IMG/VR virus record: IMGVR_UViG_3300033156_000439
Location: 17,824 to 81,823 of that record
Direction: 5' to 3' (one strand)
DNA: 64,000 bases
Origin: a virus
Both the position numbers and the translations under genes were made by a program. Positions 7,590 through 15,567 of the stretch are shown piece by piece. The notes under the pieces were generated by a model. The model did no database searches, was not told where the DNA came from, and saw only the letters and a list, made by a program, of their open reading frames with translations. Every line of letters starts with the position of its first letter. Positions within the stretch are counted from its first letter, which is position 1.

Positions 7590-8821
7590 GCACTTCTTCC
7601 CTTTCCTCCTTCGTAAAAGACTGTTCTTCCAAACGGAAGTTTCTGATGTCTATCTCTAAGACTGTCCGGAACCAGCCAAATCACTGGAAAATTTGGTGCA
7701 CTGTCTGGAGACGTGCCATACGTATCTGTAACGTATATCAAACCCCTGAGCTCTGGATATTTTTCAATCTCTTTAAAGACTGGTCTAAAGTCCGTGCCTC
7801 CTCCTCCCTTCCACTCAATCTCATCAAGTTCTTCGGGACTGTGTATCCAGTGTTTTACCTGAACTTTAGCATCACATTGAAGCAGTAATACGTTCAGGTC
7901 TCCCTTGAAATATGAGAACAAGAACTGCATTCCTGCCTTGAATTCAGAAAGTAGTTCAGTATCTATTGAGCCACTTGTATCAATGGCTACACATATCTGA
8001 AGTCTGTTCCTTCCTTTGATTTGGGGATATAGCAACGGCGGATACCGCCTTTTGTGTAATCTTTTCCAATTCCGTTTACTATAACTCCTTTCAAGTACAA
8101 AAGAAGATATAATTTCACTGATTGGAAGAGGAGGATGAAGTATGTTTAACACTTCTCTTTTTAAAGAGGCTGGTAACGTACCCTGCATGAAAGAACGTAA
8201 AAGGGACTGTCTTATCGTCCGTCCCAATGCGTCATTCTTGCTGTGTTTCCATATTTTGTGACCTTGAAGACGCTTTTTCCCTTCAGTATTTTTGCCCTTA
8301 CTATTTTCTTCCCCTTGTCTACTTTTAGGTTCTGATTGTCCTCCACTTGCAGACTGCCCACACTGGGATTGTTCTCCAATACCTTGAAAATTCTTCATGA
8401 GTTCTCTATACACTTGCTCAAACGTCTTGCCTGTATATTTTTCATCGAATAGAAAAGAGGACGGTAAATGTCCAAACTCCTCTTTAATTATAGCGTTGGT
8501 AACATAATCCGCTGCCATATTTGCTATTTCCCATTCTACGTCATTGGTTGCGATCTTTAGTCTTGAATCCCATACATGAGATAGAAGTATATGAAGATAC
8601 TCATGGGCTAAGTCGAATGTGAGATCACTTGGAGAAATTCTATCAAGATAATCTTCGTTCAAGTAGAAGGTCTTTCCATCAGTGGCTGCTACTTCAATTG
8701 GCACTCCTCTAAATTCCCTACCTATCTCCACTGGTATGGTAAGCACTCCTGACCAAAATGGCTTCTTCTGTAAGAACATGAATTTTGCTCGTCTTATTTT
8801 CTTGAGATAATTTTCATTCAT
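7586..8821 (-). CDS. VWA-domain protein with HExxH metallopeptidase-like N-terminus (DUF2201 type)
   Basis: 411 residues. Residues 1-130 resemble the putative metallopeptidase half of DUF2201 proteins, with HEYLHILLSH at 73-82 (H73, E74, H77 as the zinc-binding pattern). A Ser/Gly/Lys-rich low-complexity linker follows (about 150-185). The C-terminal third is a von Willebrand A domain with the metal-site motif AIDTSGS and a later GGGGTDFRP. Such proteins pair with MoxR-type AAA+ ATPases, as here (9436-10503), and are thought to act as ATP-driven chaperones or metal-insertion machines. The 4-nt overlap with array member 14 suggests the array proteins are clients or partners; that link is inference. 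Confidence 0.85.
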   Translation of the reverse strand: MNENYLKKIRRAKFMFLQKKPFWSGVLTIPVEIGREFRGVPIEVAATDGKTFYLNEDYLDRISPSDLTFDLAHEYLHILLSHVWDSRLKIATNDVEWEIANMAADYVTNAIIKEEFGHLPSSFLFDEKYTGKTFEQVYRELMKNFQGIGEQSQCGQSASGGQSEPKSRQGEENSKGKNTEGKKRLQGHKIWKHSKNDALGRTIRQSLLRSFMQGTLPASLKREVLNILHPPLPISEIISSFVLERSYSKRNWKRLHKRRYPPLLYPQIKGRNRLQICVAIDTSGSIDTELLSEFKAGMQFLFSYFKGDLNVLLLQCDAKVQVKHWIHSPEELDEIEWKGGGGTDFRPVFKEIEKYPELRGLIYVTDTYGTSPDSAPNFPVIWLVPDSLRDRHQKLPFGRTVFYEGGKGRSA

Positions 8822-8827
8822 TTCTCT

Positions 8828-8959
8828 TCATTCAATAAACATAAAATATAGGAGTAAGAAAGTAATGAAACACGCTATCACTATATCTTCCATTATTTCA
8901 TTCTTTATGATTTCTCGTTTTATTTCTTCTATATCTATTTCTTCTATATCCGAGTCCAT
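8828..8959 (-). CDS. 43-residue single-span membrane protein
   Basis: ATG at 8957-8959 with GAGG upstream. The first half is acidic and charged (MDSDIEEIDIEEIKREIIKN) and the second is one hydrophobic helix (IACFITFLLLYFMFIE). It sits between the putative promoter 8980-9078 and the VWA gene, 6 nt from the latter. It could tether the MoxR/VWA machinery to the membrane; this is inference from position. Confidence 0.55.
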   Translation of the reverse strand: MDSDIEEIDIEEIKREIIKNEIMEDIVIACFITFLLLYFMFIE

Positions 8960-8979
8960 CTTGATTATTTCCTCAAATC

Positions 8980-9078
8980 CACATATATTGCATATATCAA
9001 AATTTGTGTTTATTCACGATAAATTCTATTGGCTTGAGTAAAAAATTTGCGTGAGGGTGAAATATGTGCATCTCACAC
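8980..9078. promoter_or_regulatory. Intergenic composite element, copy B
   Basis: Blocks on the plus strand: ACATATATTGCATATATC (8981-8998), CACGATAAATTCTATTGGCT (about 9013-9032) and AATATGTGCATCT (about 9061-9073). The same three blocks with similar spacing occur at 41430-41530. On the minus strand the GATATATGCAATATAT stretch could serve as a TATA-type promoter for the gene starting at 8959. Confidence 0.45.
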
Positions 9079-9255
9079 TGAATTCTTTGCTTGTTCTATA
9101 TAGTTTTTCAATCTTTCCCATTCATCCCAGAATAGAAATATATTATCTCCTCCTACATACGTATCTCTCAATCTTAATCCTTCCTCTTCAATTTCTACTA
9201 CTATGTCTTCAAATCCCTCGTGACCTTTTATTCTACCTCGTTTTAGGATGGGCAT
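9073..9255 (-). CDS. 60-residue protein, paralogue of the 62825-63013 product
   Basis: Soluble, acidic. It contains NIFLFWDEWERLKNYIEQ, comparable to EIFLYRTEWEQIVTYLIS in the product of 62825-63013; the preceding strands (DIVVEIEEEGLRLRDTYV) also line up. The start at 9255 has a good ribosome site (AGGAGGAA) inside the previous gene, with which it overlaps by 23 nt. Function unknown. Confidence 0.65.
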   Translation of the reverse strand: MPILKRGRIKGHEGFEDIVVEIEEEGLRLRDTYVGGDNIFLFWDEWERLKNYIEQAKNSV

Positions 9256-9439
9256 TTTGTTCCTCCTGAGTTTCTTCTATGACTTCTTCCTCCCTCTTTC
9301 CGTCCATGTCCATAAGCAGACTTCCTATGATTATAAGCATCATGCCAACAGTAAGCGGGAATTCTGTATCAAAGTACTGAATTGATAGAACTACTCCCCA
9401 AGCCAGTAAGGCTCTACCGATGCACTGAAAAAATGTCAT
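9233..9439 (-). CDS. Two-span membrane protein between MoxR and VWA genes
   Basis: 68 residues: two hydrophobic helices (LLAWGVVLSIQYF and LTVGMMLIIIGSLLM) and an acidic C-terminal tail rich in Glu. It overlaps the MoxR gene by 4 nt (ATGA). Placed between the ATPase and the VWA partner, it may be the membrane anchor of the complex; no homology is recognised. Confidence 0.65.
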   Translation of the reverse strand: MTFFQCIGRALLAWGVVLSIQYFDTEFPLTVGMMLIIIGSLLMDMDGKREEEVIEETQEEQNAHPKTR

Positions 9440-10503
9440 TCTCCACTCAGCAATGGCAGTATCTCTTTACCTATGTTCTTCATCAGTTCCCTAAAGTTCT
9501 CATCACCGAGCATCTTTGAAAACATCTCTGAGGGCATTGAGTTCTTGTAATCTACAAGGAACGCTGCTGCCCCCTCAACGAATCCACCATATTCGGGATC
9601 CTTTCCCTTCTCCCAAATCGCTCTTACATATTTAAAGTACGCCTTTGAGTAGCTCATTTGCTTCTTCGAATTCTTCTCTCTACTTATCACGGAAAGAAGA
9701 GTTTGTATTGTGTAGGTTAGGACGTCAAATTCACTCGGTATATCACTAACGTCTCCTTTCAATATCTTTTGTATGTCTGGAAGTTTATCTCTTAAATCTG
9801 TGAAGGCTAAGAACTTGGCTGCCACTGAACCCCCGATCGAACCAGAGAGATCTTCGATGCTTGACAGTCCTTGCTCTAAGAGAAGAGATACTCGTTCCCA
9901 TCCTCTTCCACAAGTTACTTTCTCTCCTCTGTGCTCTGGCAGTATATACAGGTCTTCGGGATGAGCACTCAAGTAGGCTATAATCTCTGGAGCGATGTGA
10001 TTTTTCAATGCCCACGCTTTCCATACTTGTATGTCAGGTTCTACGTAGATCTCATGAAGACGTGCTTCGAGTGGTATCTCAAGATCCCCAACGACTGCTC
10101 CATGTTCTCTCTTGTTTCCCGTTCCACATGGGACTATTCCATCTGGTAGTGGTGTATCTCCGATCATTCTGTCGTAGAATACACGATACAGTGCTTTCTG
10201 CATTTCATTGGAAGCGTGATTCAACTCATCGAACAATAGGAATCCTTGAGCATCATCTGGATACTTTGCCCACTCTGGTGGAAGTTGAAGAACCACTCCG
10301 GAACTTGGATCTGGAACTGTCCAGCCTTCCAAATCAGGGGGTTCCAAGGTTAGCAACGATTTAGAAACGCAAAGCACTCCCATCTCTTGAGCAGTTTGTC
10401 GTATGATCGAAGACTTCCCCACTCCAGTTGGACCCCAAAGAATAAAGGGAATCCTCTTTTCGTATAATTTTTTAATTCTTTCTTTCGTTTCCCGTAGGTT
10501 CAT
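9436..10503 (-). CDS. MoxR-family AAA+ ATPase
   Basis: 355 residues. Walker A GPTGVGKS at 24-31, Walker B FLLFDELNHA at about 88-97, then a sensor-like stretch (IVPCGTGNKREHG) and the arginine-containing EIPLEARLHEIYVEP typical of MoxR proteins. MoxR ATPases work with VWA proteins in protein maturation or complex assembly, and the matching VWA partner is two to three genes downstream. A GGAGGT site lies 11 nt before the ATG, inside the preceding gene. Viral MoxR/VWA pairs are known, but their substrates mostly are not. Confidence 0.9.
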   Translation of the reverse strand: MNLRETKERIKKLYEKRIPFILWGPTGVGKSSIIRQTAQEMGVLCVSKSLLTLEPPDLEGWTVPDPSSGVVLQLPPEWAKYPDDAQGFLLFDELNHASNEMQKALYRVFYDRMIGDTPLPDGIVPCGTGNKREHGAVVGDLEIPLEARLHEIYVEPDIQVWKAWALKNHIAPEIIAYLSAHPEDLYILPEHRGEKVTCGRGWERVSLLLEQGLSSIEDLSGSIGGSVAAKFLAFTDLRDKLPDIQKILKGDVSDIPSEFDVLTYTIQTLLSVISREKNSKKQMSYSKAYFKYVRAIWEKGKDPEYGGFVEGAAAFLVDYKNSMPSEMFSKMLGDENFRELMKNIGKEILPLLSGE

Positions 10504-10735
10504 TCTCTTTCAATACCTCCTTTATTTTTTCTTCTATTTCCCGAACCGCTATCATCAATCCGTCAGACATATAGCTATACTTTAATTGCTCTTCTTGATC
10601 AGTTTCGTTACAAGCTTTTTCTTCGAGTTCTATGGCTTTCTCTAATATTCTAATCCCAATGCTTTTCAATACTGTTACTGACTCTTCATTCATTCTCGTA
10701 TCCTCCTCAATTACACATTCACCTATGAAAGGCAT
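10472..10735 (-). CDS. Small acidic helical protein
   Basis: 87 residues, helical throughout and rich in Glu/Lys; opens MPFIGECVIEEDTRMNEESV. The start at 10735 is supported by AAGGTGA 7 nt upstream. The 3' end overlaps the MoxR start by 32 nt, so the two are probably made together. No family is recognised. Confidence 0.6.
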   Translation of the reverse strand: MPFIGECVIEEDTRMNEESVTVLKSIGIRILEKAIELEEKACNETDQEEQLKYSYMSDGLMIAVREIEEKIKEVLKENEPTGNERKN

Positions 10736-10776
10736 GCTTCTTCACCTTATTCTTTTATTGGAAGAGTATGTGAGTC

Positions 10777-11883
10777 CTAAATTATGACATATCGCCTCTT
10801 CTTTAATCCCTCCGCGTAATTGTTTAGGGCTTCAAGGATAGTTGTATTTCTCAAGAATTCTGATCCCTCGTATCCTTTCTCAAGAATCTGAGATATATCT
10901 CGTTTCATACCTTCTATAATAAAACTTCTTAAAAGAAAGAGTTGATGATTAAGAATAGCTGGAGCTTCTTCTATTATCCAAGATGAACAGTAAGCATCAT
11001 AAAGACTCATTGATATCATTTCATTAAAACTCTTTAAAAGATGATAATTAATAAACTTTATTATCTTTCCTGCAACAATCTCGAAGTGTTGTGGGAGGCA
11101 CTCAGTGGAGGAACATGATAGGAATGAAGAATGAACTGGTAGACGATAATAAATACGCTCCCGTATCTTGGGATCTCTAATTTTTATGCCCCTATTGAGA
11201 TTAACATAAATTGGAATCGTGTGTATGCTTATCTCGCCTAATATGTCGTGGATGTAAATTGGAGGAAAGTCAGAAATTCTTATAGAGTCCGTTCTCATAC
11301 GATATAATTCACCGTCCGATGATTCATAATCAAACTCTTGTGCCTTTTCCTTCTCTTCAGTATATCGTTCCCTAATCCCCTCCAGTATCCACATCGCCAA
11401 ATAAGGAGTCGCTGAAATATCACTCTTTGCAAGATAGATGATACGATCTACTATATGCCTATTGACAGCCCATTCTGAGTTCGATTCAAATGAAAAGATT
11501 TGCAAAAACTCTTGTCTGTACTCATTTAAGTGTCTTCTCTTCCTTCCTCCACGAAAAAAATGAGAATCTATATCCTCTACGATCTCTCTATTTTTCAACA
11601 ATCGATCATATAATAAATTAGTGAACTTTAATAAATTGATTGGATTGGAAAGGTACGCCTCCGCATCCACTACTTTCCATTGGTTCGTTTCTATCTTGGA
11701 CTCCTTTCCGTTTATGTCTTCGATTACGAAATTACAAGTCCTCGTAAATTGAATCTCTTTCACGAAATATATCTCATCTTCTTTAGGAGGCAGTGAGTGA
11801 GGTGATATCGTTTTTCCAAATAGTCCAAGGATATACCACGCGGGTATATCTTCCCAAAGCTTGGAAACGTTAATTTTCTTCAT
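10777..11883 (-). CDS. Unknown protein of 368 residues
   Basis: The preferred start is the ATG at 11881-11883 (MKKINVSKLWEDIPAWYILG), with GGTGA 6 nt upstream; a longer frame from 11955 lacks such a site. It is soluble with mixed alpha/beta character. A basic patch (FFRGGRKRRHLNEYRQ) near residue 115 and two cysteine pairs (LSCSSTEC) stand out. No catalytic motif is recognised. It lies between the amidotransferase cassette and the MoxR/VWA genes. Confidence 0.7.
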   Translation of the reverse strand: MKKINVSKLWEDIPAWYILGLFGKTISPHSLPPKEDEIYFVKEIQFTRTCNFVIEDINGKESKIETNQWKVVDAEAYLSNPINLLKFTNLLYDRLLKNREIVEDIDSHFFRGGRKRRHLNEYRQEFLQIFSFESNSEWAVNRHIVDRIIYLAKSDISATPYLAMWILEGIRERYTEEKEKAQEFDYESSDGELYRMRTDSIRISDFPPIYIHDILGEISIHTIPIYVNLNRGIKIRDPKIRERIYYRLPVHSSFLSCSSTECLPQHFEIVAGKIIKFINYHLLKSFNEMISMSLYDAYCSSWIIEEAPAILNHQLFLLRSFIIEGMKRDISQILEKGYEGSEFLRNTTILEALNNYAEGLKKRRYVII

Positions 11884-11972
11884 CGTTATCACCCAGTTCT
11901 TCCTCAAGAAATTGAGACTGTTGAAAGATAAACTCTTGAGCTTCCTGCCATTCATTAGACTTCAGTCTCAAT

Positions 11973-12332
11973 CTAATCATATTTTTTAATTATGGACTTA
12001 ATCTGATACGAAACTTCTGCAAGACTATCGAACTTGCCCCACCAGTATCTTTTGTCTTCACTCTCTGTGGCACAGTCCTCTGCCCAATCTCTTTCCCCTT
12101 TTATGCACACTAATAAGTTTTTCAGTTCTTCAATGATGTCCTTTGACATTTCAGATCTAAGTTGTTCATAAGTTCGATTAGGTAGATTTGAACGAAAAAG
12201 ACTAAGTAATTTTGTTGTATCTTCAGCTATTTCATCATCACTTGGAAAATCTGAAGGAGTCAATTCAATTTTTAGAGGATGACTCGATCTGGCTCCGTGG
12301 ATTTTTATTGTTTTCATTTTATATGTACCCAT
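11973..12332 (-). CDS. Unknown 119-residue protein
   Basis: Soluble, helical in the C-terminal two-thirds (TYEQLRSEMSKDIIEELKNL). The start is uncertain: ATG at 12332 overlaps the preceding gene by 14 nt, while an internal ATG at 12317 (MKTIKIHG) gives 114 residues with no overlap. Neither has a clear ribosome site. Not recognised. Confidence 0.6.
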   Translation of the reverse strand: MGTYKMKTIKIHGARSSHPLKIELTPSDFPSDDEIAEDTTKLLSLFRSNLPNRTYEQLRSEMSKDIIEELKNLLVCIKGERDWAEDCATESEDKRYWWGKFDSLAEVSYQIKSIIKKYD

Positions 12333-13209
12333 ATAGTTTGGCTAAGATTATAGACTTGTTCCCAGATTTATCTGTACTCTTGATTATTCGTTCTTCCCCA
12401 TCTTCTTCGAAAACAAAAGCACCTCCCCGTGATGTCACATAATTATAGGCTTCTTGTTTATCCCTGAAGGATAGTTTTTTGACCACATCGAGAAACTGTT
12501 CCCCTCTGAAATAAGTGCCCTCAACTCTACCATCCTCTTTACTATCCTTATTTTCTTTCTTTTTCTTGTAGTCTTTTACTTCGTATTTTCCTTTACCTAC
12601 TTTCACTATTTTTCCTCTCTTCCCCCAACCTGTATCTTGATTATAGAAGCTACGCCAGTCCCATTTCCATGTAAGATCTGTAAATCTACGTTTTCCATCT
12701 ACTCGGAAGCTGCCAATCAAGATAGGATCTTTTCTTCGTTCCAACAAAAGCACAAACTTTGATCCTCCGAGCATTTCTTGGAACTCCTTTGATAACATCA
12801 TTAGAATTAACTGCCTCTCTGTTAGTCGAAGAGAAGACAAAAACAAGGTAAATTTCGCTGTATCGCTAAGTTCATCGTAACTATTCCATGACGAAAACGC
12901 CGACATGTGTCCTCTGTGGAATAATATGGCTCTCCTCTTTCCTTTCAGTGTGACTACGAACGGGTGAGTTAGTTTCGGTTTGACCTCCCCAGCACTCGCC
13001 ATCCTCCAGTGTGATACCACCGGATACTTTCCTTGTACCTCATCAAGAACTTGATATGCACCATCTGGATCCATCAAGCCTTTCATTACGTTCCACTTGT
13101 TTCCTTTGAAATACGCAAACCCGAACCCATCAGGATTCTGGTTCCATATTTTCTCGAACTCGTCGTACTCTACTTTTCCGCCCTCTTTAATCACGGCTAT
13201 TTGACACAT
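12319..13209 (-). CDS. Class II glutamine amidotransferase-like Ntn hydrolase
   Basis: 296 residues. Starts MC, giving the N-terminal nucleophile cysteine (Cys2) after Met removal. Further class II landmarks are NPDGFGFAYF, HWRMASAGEV and HPFVVTLKGKRRAILFHRGH, the last matching the HPF...FHNG pattern. The second half is lysine-rich with a final small beta domain. Members hydrolyse glutamine to release ammonia, or act as acyl transferases. It follows an amidoligase-like gene and two small paralogues with 1-4 nt junctions, so it may supply ammonia to, or reverse, the ligase reaction. Ribosome site GGAGGAGGAA precedes the start. Confidence 0.8.
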   Translation of the reverse strand: MCQIAVIKEGGKVEYDEFEKIWNQNPDGFGFAYFKGNKWNVMKGLMDPDGAYQVLDEVQGKYPVVSHWRMASAGEVKPKLTHPFVVTLKGKRRAILFHRGHMSAFSSWNSYDELSDTAKFTLFLSSLRLTERQLILMMLSKEFQEMLGGSKFVLLLERRKDPILIGSFRVDGKRRFTDLTWKWDWRSFYNQDTGWGKRGKIVKVGKGKYEVKDYKKKKENKDSKEDGRVEGTYFRGEQFLDVVKKLSFRDKQEAYNYVTSRGGAFVFEEDGEERIIKSTDKSGNKSIILAKLYGYI

Positions 13210-13210
13210 C

Positions 13211-13555
13211 TTATTTCTTCCTCCTCCTTCTTCTAAATAAACACTCTATTGCTCGTTTCAACCGTTCAGGATCTCTTCGAATCATTTTTTGTCTGAAGGT
13301 ATACGGTAAACCAACAATTATAGTTCTACCATCCATGAATCTGTTTAAACTCTCAGAATTTATGATCCTCAAGTCACAGTCGATTAGATTTTTCTTCACG
13401 ATATTATAGCTCTTCGGATCCCCAACGTATACTCTATCACCGTGAGAATATGACACTCCGAAGACTACTATTCTCTCGATCCCTGGAATATCCACTTCAA
13501 CATCGACCTCCTCTCGTGGGAGATGGTCATCATATCGATTACATACTACTTTCAT
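13211..13555 (-). CDS. Small protein A of the amidoligase cassette
   Basis: 114 residues from the ATG at 13553-13555 (MKVVCNRYDD), which overlaps the previous stop as ATGA; a longer GTG form from 13567 would use up the GAGGTG ribosome site. It is a paralogue of its neighbour: IERIVVFGV and VGLPYTFRQK and LKRAIECLFRR match IEVFGS, VGLPHLFRLQ and LKKVLRCLFQ. It ends in a run of Arg/Lys. Function unknown; probably a substrate or partner of the ligase/amidotransferase pair. Confidence 0.7.
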   Translation of the reverse strand: MKVVCNRYDDHLPREEVDVEVDIPGIERIVVFGVSYSHGDRVYVGDPKSYNIVKKNLIDCDLRIINSESLNRFMDGRTIIVGLPYTFRQKMIRRDPERLKRAIECLFRRRRRKK

Positions 13556-13860
13556 TGAAACAAACACCTCAGAACTTTTTTCAAAACTTCTGTATCACCT
13601 TTGATATACTGCAATCTAAATAAATGTGGTAGTCCAACACCTATTACACCTTCTTCCTTTTCTCCTCGAAAATCCACTTTGATTATCTTTGCATCAGTTG
13701 TATTTCTTCTGATGTGATCCGCCCACTCGCTTGAAATGAGAATCTCATCTCCACAACTACCGAATACCTCGATTCGTTTAACGTTTTCTAATCCCTTTAT
13801 TTGCATTGGAACTCTTTTTTTAGGCAAGCCCTCAAAATCTCCGATATATGTTACTTTCAT
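13552..13860 (-). CDS. Small protein B of the amidoligase cassette
   Basis: 102 residues, paralogue of the 13211-13555 product. The shared core is a beta strand with VFG, a variable acidic middle, VGLP, and a final helix ending in CLF. It has ATGA overlaps with both neighbours, so all four cassette genes are translationally coupled. Not a family I recognise. Confidence 0.7.
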   Translation of the reverse strand: MKVTYIGDFEGLPKKRVPMQIKGLENVKRIEVFGSCGDEILISSEWADHIRRNTTDAKIIKVDFRGEKEEGVIGVGLPHLFRLQYIKGDTEVLKKVLRCLFQ

Positions 13861-14579
13861 AACTTCCTAACTAATCTTCTTTGAATATCCTCGAATTTAA
13901 AAGGATCTTTTATGAATTTCTTTATGAATAGCGTTACCACGAGTAATTGGCGATACGTAGTTATCTTAGGCAATCTGAATTCGACCGTGCCGAGACCATT
14001 AGTCATTGTATTAACGAAGAAATATCGTTCATTGGGTTCATCTTGATTTGCAAACTCATTTGGATTTCTGCCCCACAGGCGTCTGTCTGTTACAACGTCT
14101 TCGAGATACCCCTGTGCTCTTTCGATTCTTTGCAATTCATCAGAAGACACTCCCACATGAATATGCGATGATACAAGATAAGTCTTTAGATAATCTGAGT
14201 AATCTTCATATATCGGTCTGAGCGACTGAACAAAAGAACGCCTTGACAAATAAATCGGAGATTTCATTTCACAATCGCTCACGGTTGCATCCTCCGTAGG
14301 AAGGAATCCTCTTAATAACAGTCTTGCAAATATTGCAGTTCGAATATGTTTATCTTCTTGATCTGGAGATCGAAACTCGAGTTCGGTGCCCCACGTATAA
14401 TCACCAGTATCCTTGGCTTTTCGTGTGCCTTTTACTATCTCGTTTCTTGATGGGTAAGGATGAGCATTATAGAAGTGGTTATCACAAATATATCCTATTC
14501 CCTTGACGTACACAGAACACGCTCTTTCTCTTTGACACAATCTGCACTTTTTAACATTAAATCCACGGATTCCGATCAT
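13857..14579 (-). CDS. GS-like amidoligase (Amidoligase_2 type) with N-terminal zinc-binding segment
   Basis: 240 residues. Residues 12-35 look like a small zinc-binding module (CRLC, then C and CDNH). The amidoligase core follows: WGTELEF at 63-69 (metal-binding GxExEF motif), DATVSDCEMKSPIY, SSHIHVGVSS and TVEFRLPK, in the order found in glutamine-synthetase-fold amidoligases of phages and bacteria. These enzymes form amide bonds on peptides or small molecules using ATP. Coupled to two small paralogues and an amidotransferase-like gene, it probably modifies a protein or makes a tagged peptide; the substrate is unknown. Confidence 0.8.
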   Translation of the reverse strand: MIGIRGFNVKKCRLCQRERACSVYVKGIGYICDNHFYNAHPYPSRNEIVKGTRKAKDTGDYTWGTELEFRSPDQEDKHIRTAIFARLLLRGFLPTEDATVSDCEMKSPIYLSRRSFVQSLRPIYEDYSDYLKTYLVSSHIHVGVSSDELQRIERAQGYLEDVVTDRRLWGRNPNEFANQDEPNERYFFVNTMTNGLGTVEFRLPKITTYRQLLVVTLFIKKFIKDPFKFEDIQRRLVRKL

Positions 14580-14812
14580 AGAACTATTTTACCTCTCAGT
14601 TCTAATTGGGTTACTGGATCAAAGTACTCCTCTATTTCGTACTTTTCGCTTTTCCTATACAACTCGTATAATTCTCTAAAATTCTTTCCCGGTTTGTGTA
14701 GGTTGCCGTCTGCGTCTCGAAATAGCGTCACCCCGACTCTCCTAAAATATATAAATTTCCCGAGTTTCTCGCCGTTCTTTTTTCGCACTACCAAATTAGA
14801 TACATTGTTCAT
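14576..14812 (-). CDS. Unknown 78-residue protein
   Basis: Basic, beta-rich at the N-terminus (VRKKNGEKLGKFIYFRRVGV), helical after. It has AGGAGGTGA before its ATG and an ATGA overlap with the amidoligase gene, so it belongs to that coupled group. No family is recognised. Confidence 0.65.
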   Translation of the reverse strand: MNNVSNLVVRKKNGEKLGKFIYFRRVGVTLFRDADGNLHKPGKNFRELYELYRKSEKYEIEEYFDPVTQLELRGKIVL

Positions 14813-14928
14813 TCTTTCCTCACCTCCTGTTTCTTTCCAAACTCAAATGCCTCTCGCTTATCATACGAGAGGACGAAAAACCACGAGGAAATGTCCACTC
14901 CTTCTTCTCCATTATAGGTATCACTCAT
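14809..14928 (-). CDS. 39-residue protein
   Basis: Opens MSDTYNGEEGVDISSWFFVL and ends GKKQEVRKE. A strong ribosome site (GGAGGA) lies 6 nt upstream and the stop overlaps the next start as ATGA, which is why I accept this short frame. No homology is recognised. Confidence 0.6.
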   Translation of the reverse strand: MSDTYNGEEGVDISSWFFVLSYDKREAFEFGKKQEVRKE

Positions 14929-14959
14929 TTTAATCCTCCAAGAATTTATATACGCCAGA

Positions 14960-15232
14960 CTACTCCTTATATTCCCCTATCTTTTCAATCTTCCATCCTC
15001 TTTCCACGAAGTCTATTAGTGTATATCTCACAGCCGGGCACTCTGGATCCTCTACTATAAACCCCAAGTGATAATAATCTGCATAACCCTCTCCGTCGCT
15101 ATATTTCTTGAATCGTACTATACCTTCATGTACAATCTTTCCTTTTTCGTTTGTTGCTCTCAGTATATCCCCAATCTTATACACTTTTCCGTCTATTTCT
15201 ACCCCATCTTTTCTCAATTTAATTGCGTACAT
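14960..15232 (-). CDS. Unknown 90-residue protein, weakly YopX-like
   Basis: The start is taken at the ATG 15230-15232 (MYAIKLRKDGVEIDGKVYKI), because AAGGAGG lies 8 nt upstream; an ATG at 15250 would place that site inside the gene. The pattern GDIL..., GIVRFKKYSDGEG and a C-terminal IEKIGEYKE recalls phage YopX-type small beta proteins, but the match is weak. Confidence 0.6.
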   Translation of the reverse strand: MYAIKLRKDGVEIDGKVYKIGDILRATNEKGKIVHEGIVRFKKYSDGEGYADYYHLGFIVEDPECPAVRYTLIDFVERGWKIEKIGEYKE

Positions 15233-15500
15233 TTCTCTTTCCTCCTTCATCCAACAAGCCAGCCTTTGAGAGTTCTTGCGTGATATCCTGGACTGTGATT
15301 TCGAGCCCTTCTTTTCTTATCAACTGTTCAATGACATTTATCATTTCTTCCTCGTATTCAATTTTCGATGGCAGGGTAAAAACACGATCTAATATTTCCT
15401 TTAAGGTATAGTCTTTCAAATCATTTAAATATATAGAATAATAAGATATGAATTTAGTTATGTTGATAGCAACTTCTCTATTGATTGTTATTCTGCACAT
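15219..15500 (-). CDS. Unknown 93-residue helical protein
   Basis: Opens MCRITINREVAINITKFISY; the C-terminal half looks like a small helical, possibly DNA-binding domain (GLEITVQDITQELSKAGLLD). GGGGGTGG lies 7 nt before the ATG, inside the family relic 15478-15567. It overlaps the next gene by 14 nt. Confidence 0.6.
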   Translation of the reverse strand: MCRITINREVAINITKFISYYSIYLNDLKDYTLKEILDRVFTLPSKIEYEEEMINVIEQLIRKEGLEITVQDITQELSKAGLLDEGGKRNVRN

Positions 15501-15567
15501 GTAAGATAACCACCCCCAATTTTTCTATATCCTCTAAACTTTCGTTGTCTTTCTCATCTCCTATTAA
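15478..15567 (-). pseudogene. C-terminal relic of the paralogue-array family
   Basis: 29 open codons, bounded by TAA upstream and TAG at 15478-15480, with no start codon. They read GDEKDNESLEDIEKLGVVIL then HVQNNNQ. ESLEDIEKLG followed by a hydrophobic strand is the family tail, as in ETLEDIKRLMVGYITYL and ETLEDLRRLGLGYLTCL. Nothing of the N-terminal half is left. It overlaps the starts of flanking small genes and now serves as their leader. About 8 kb separates it from the array. Confidence 0.6.
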
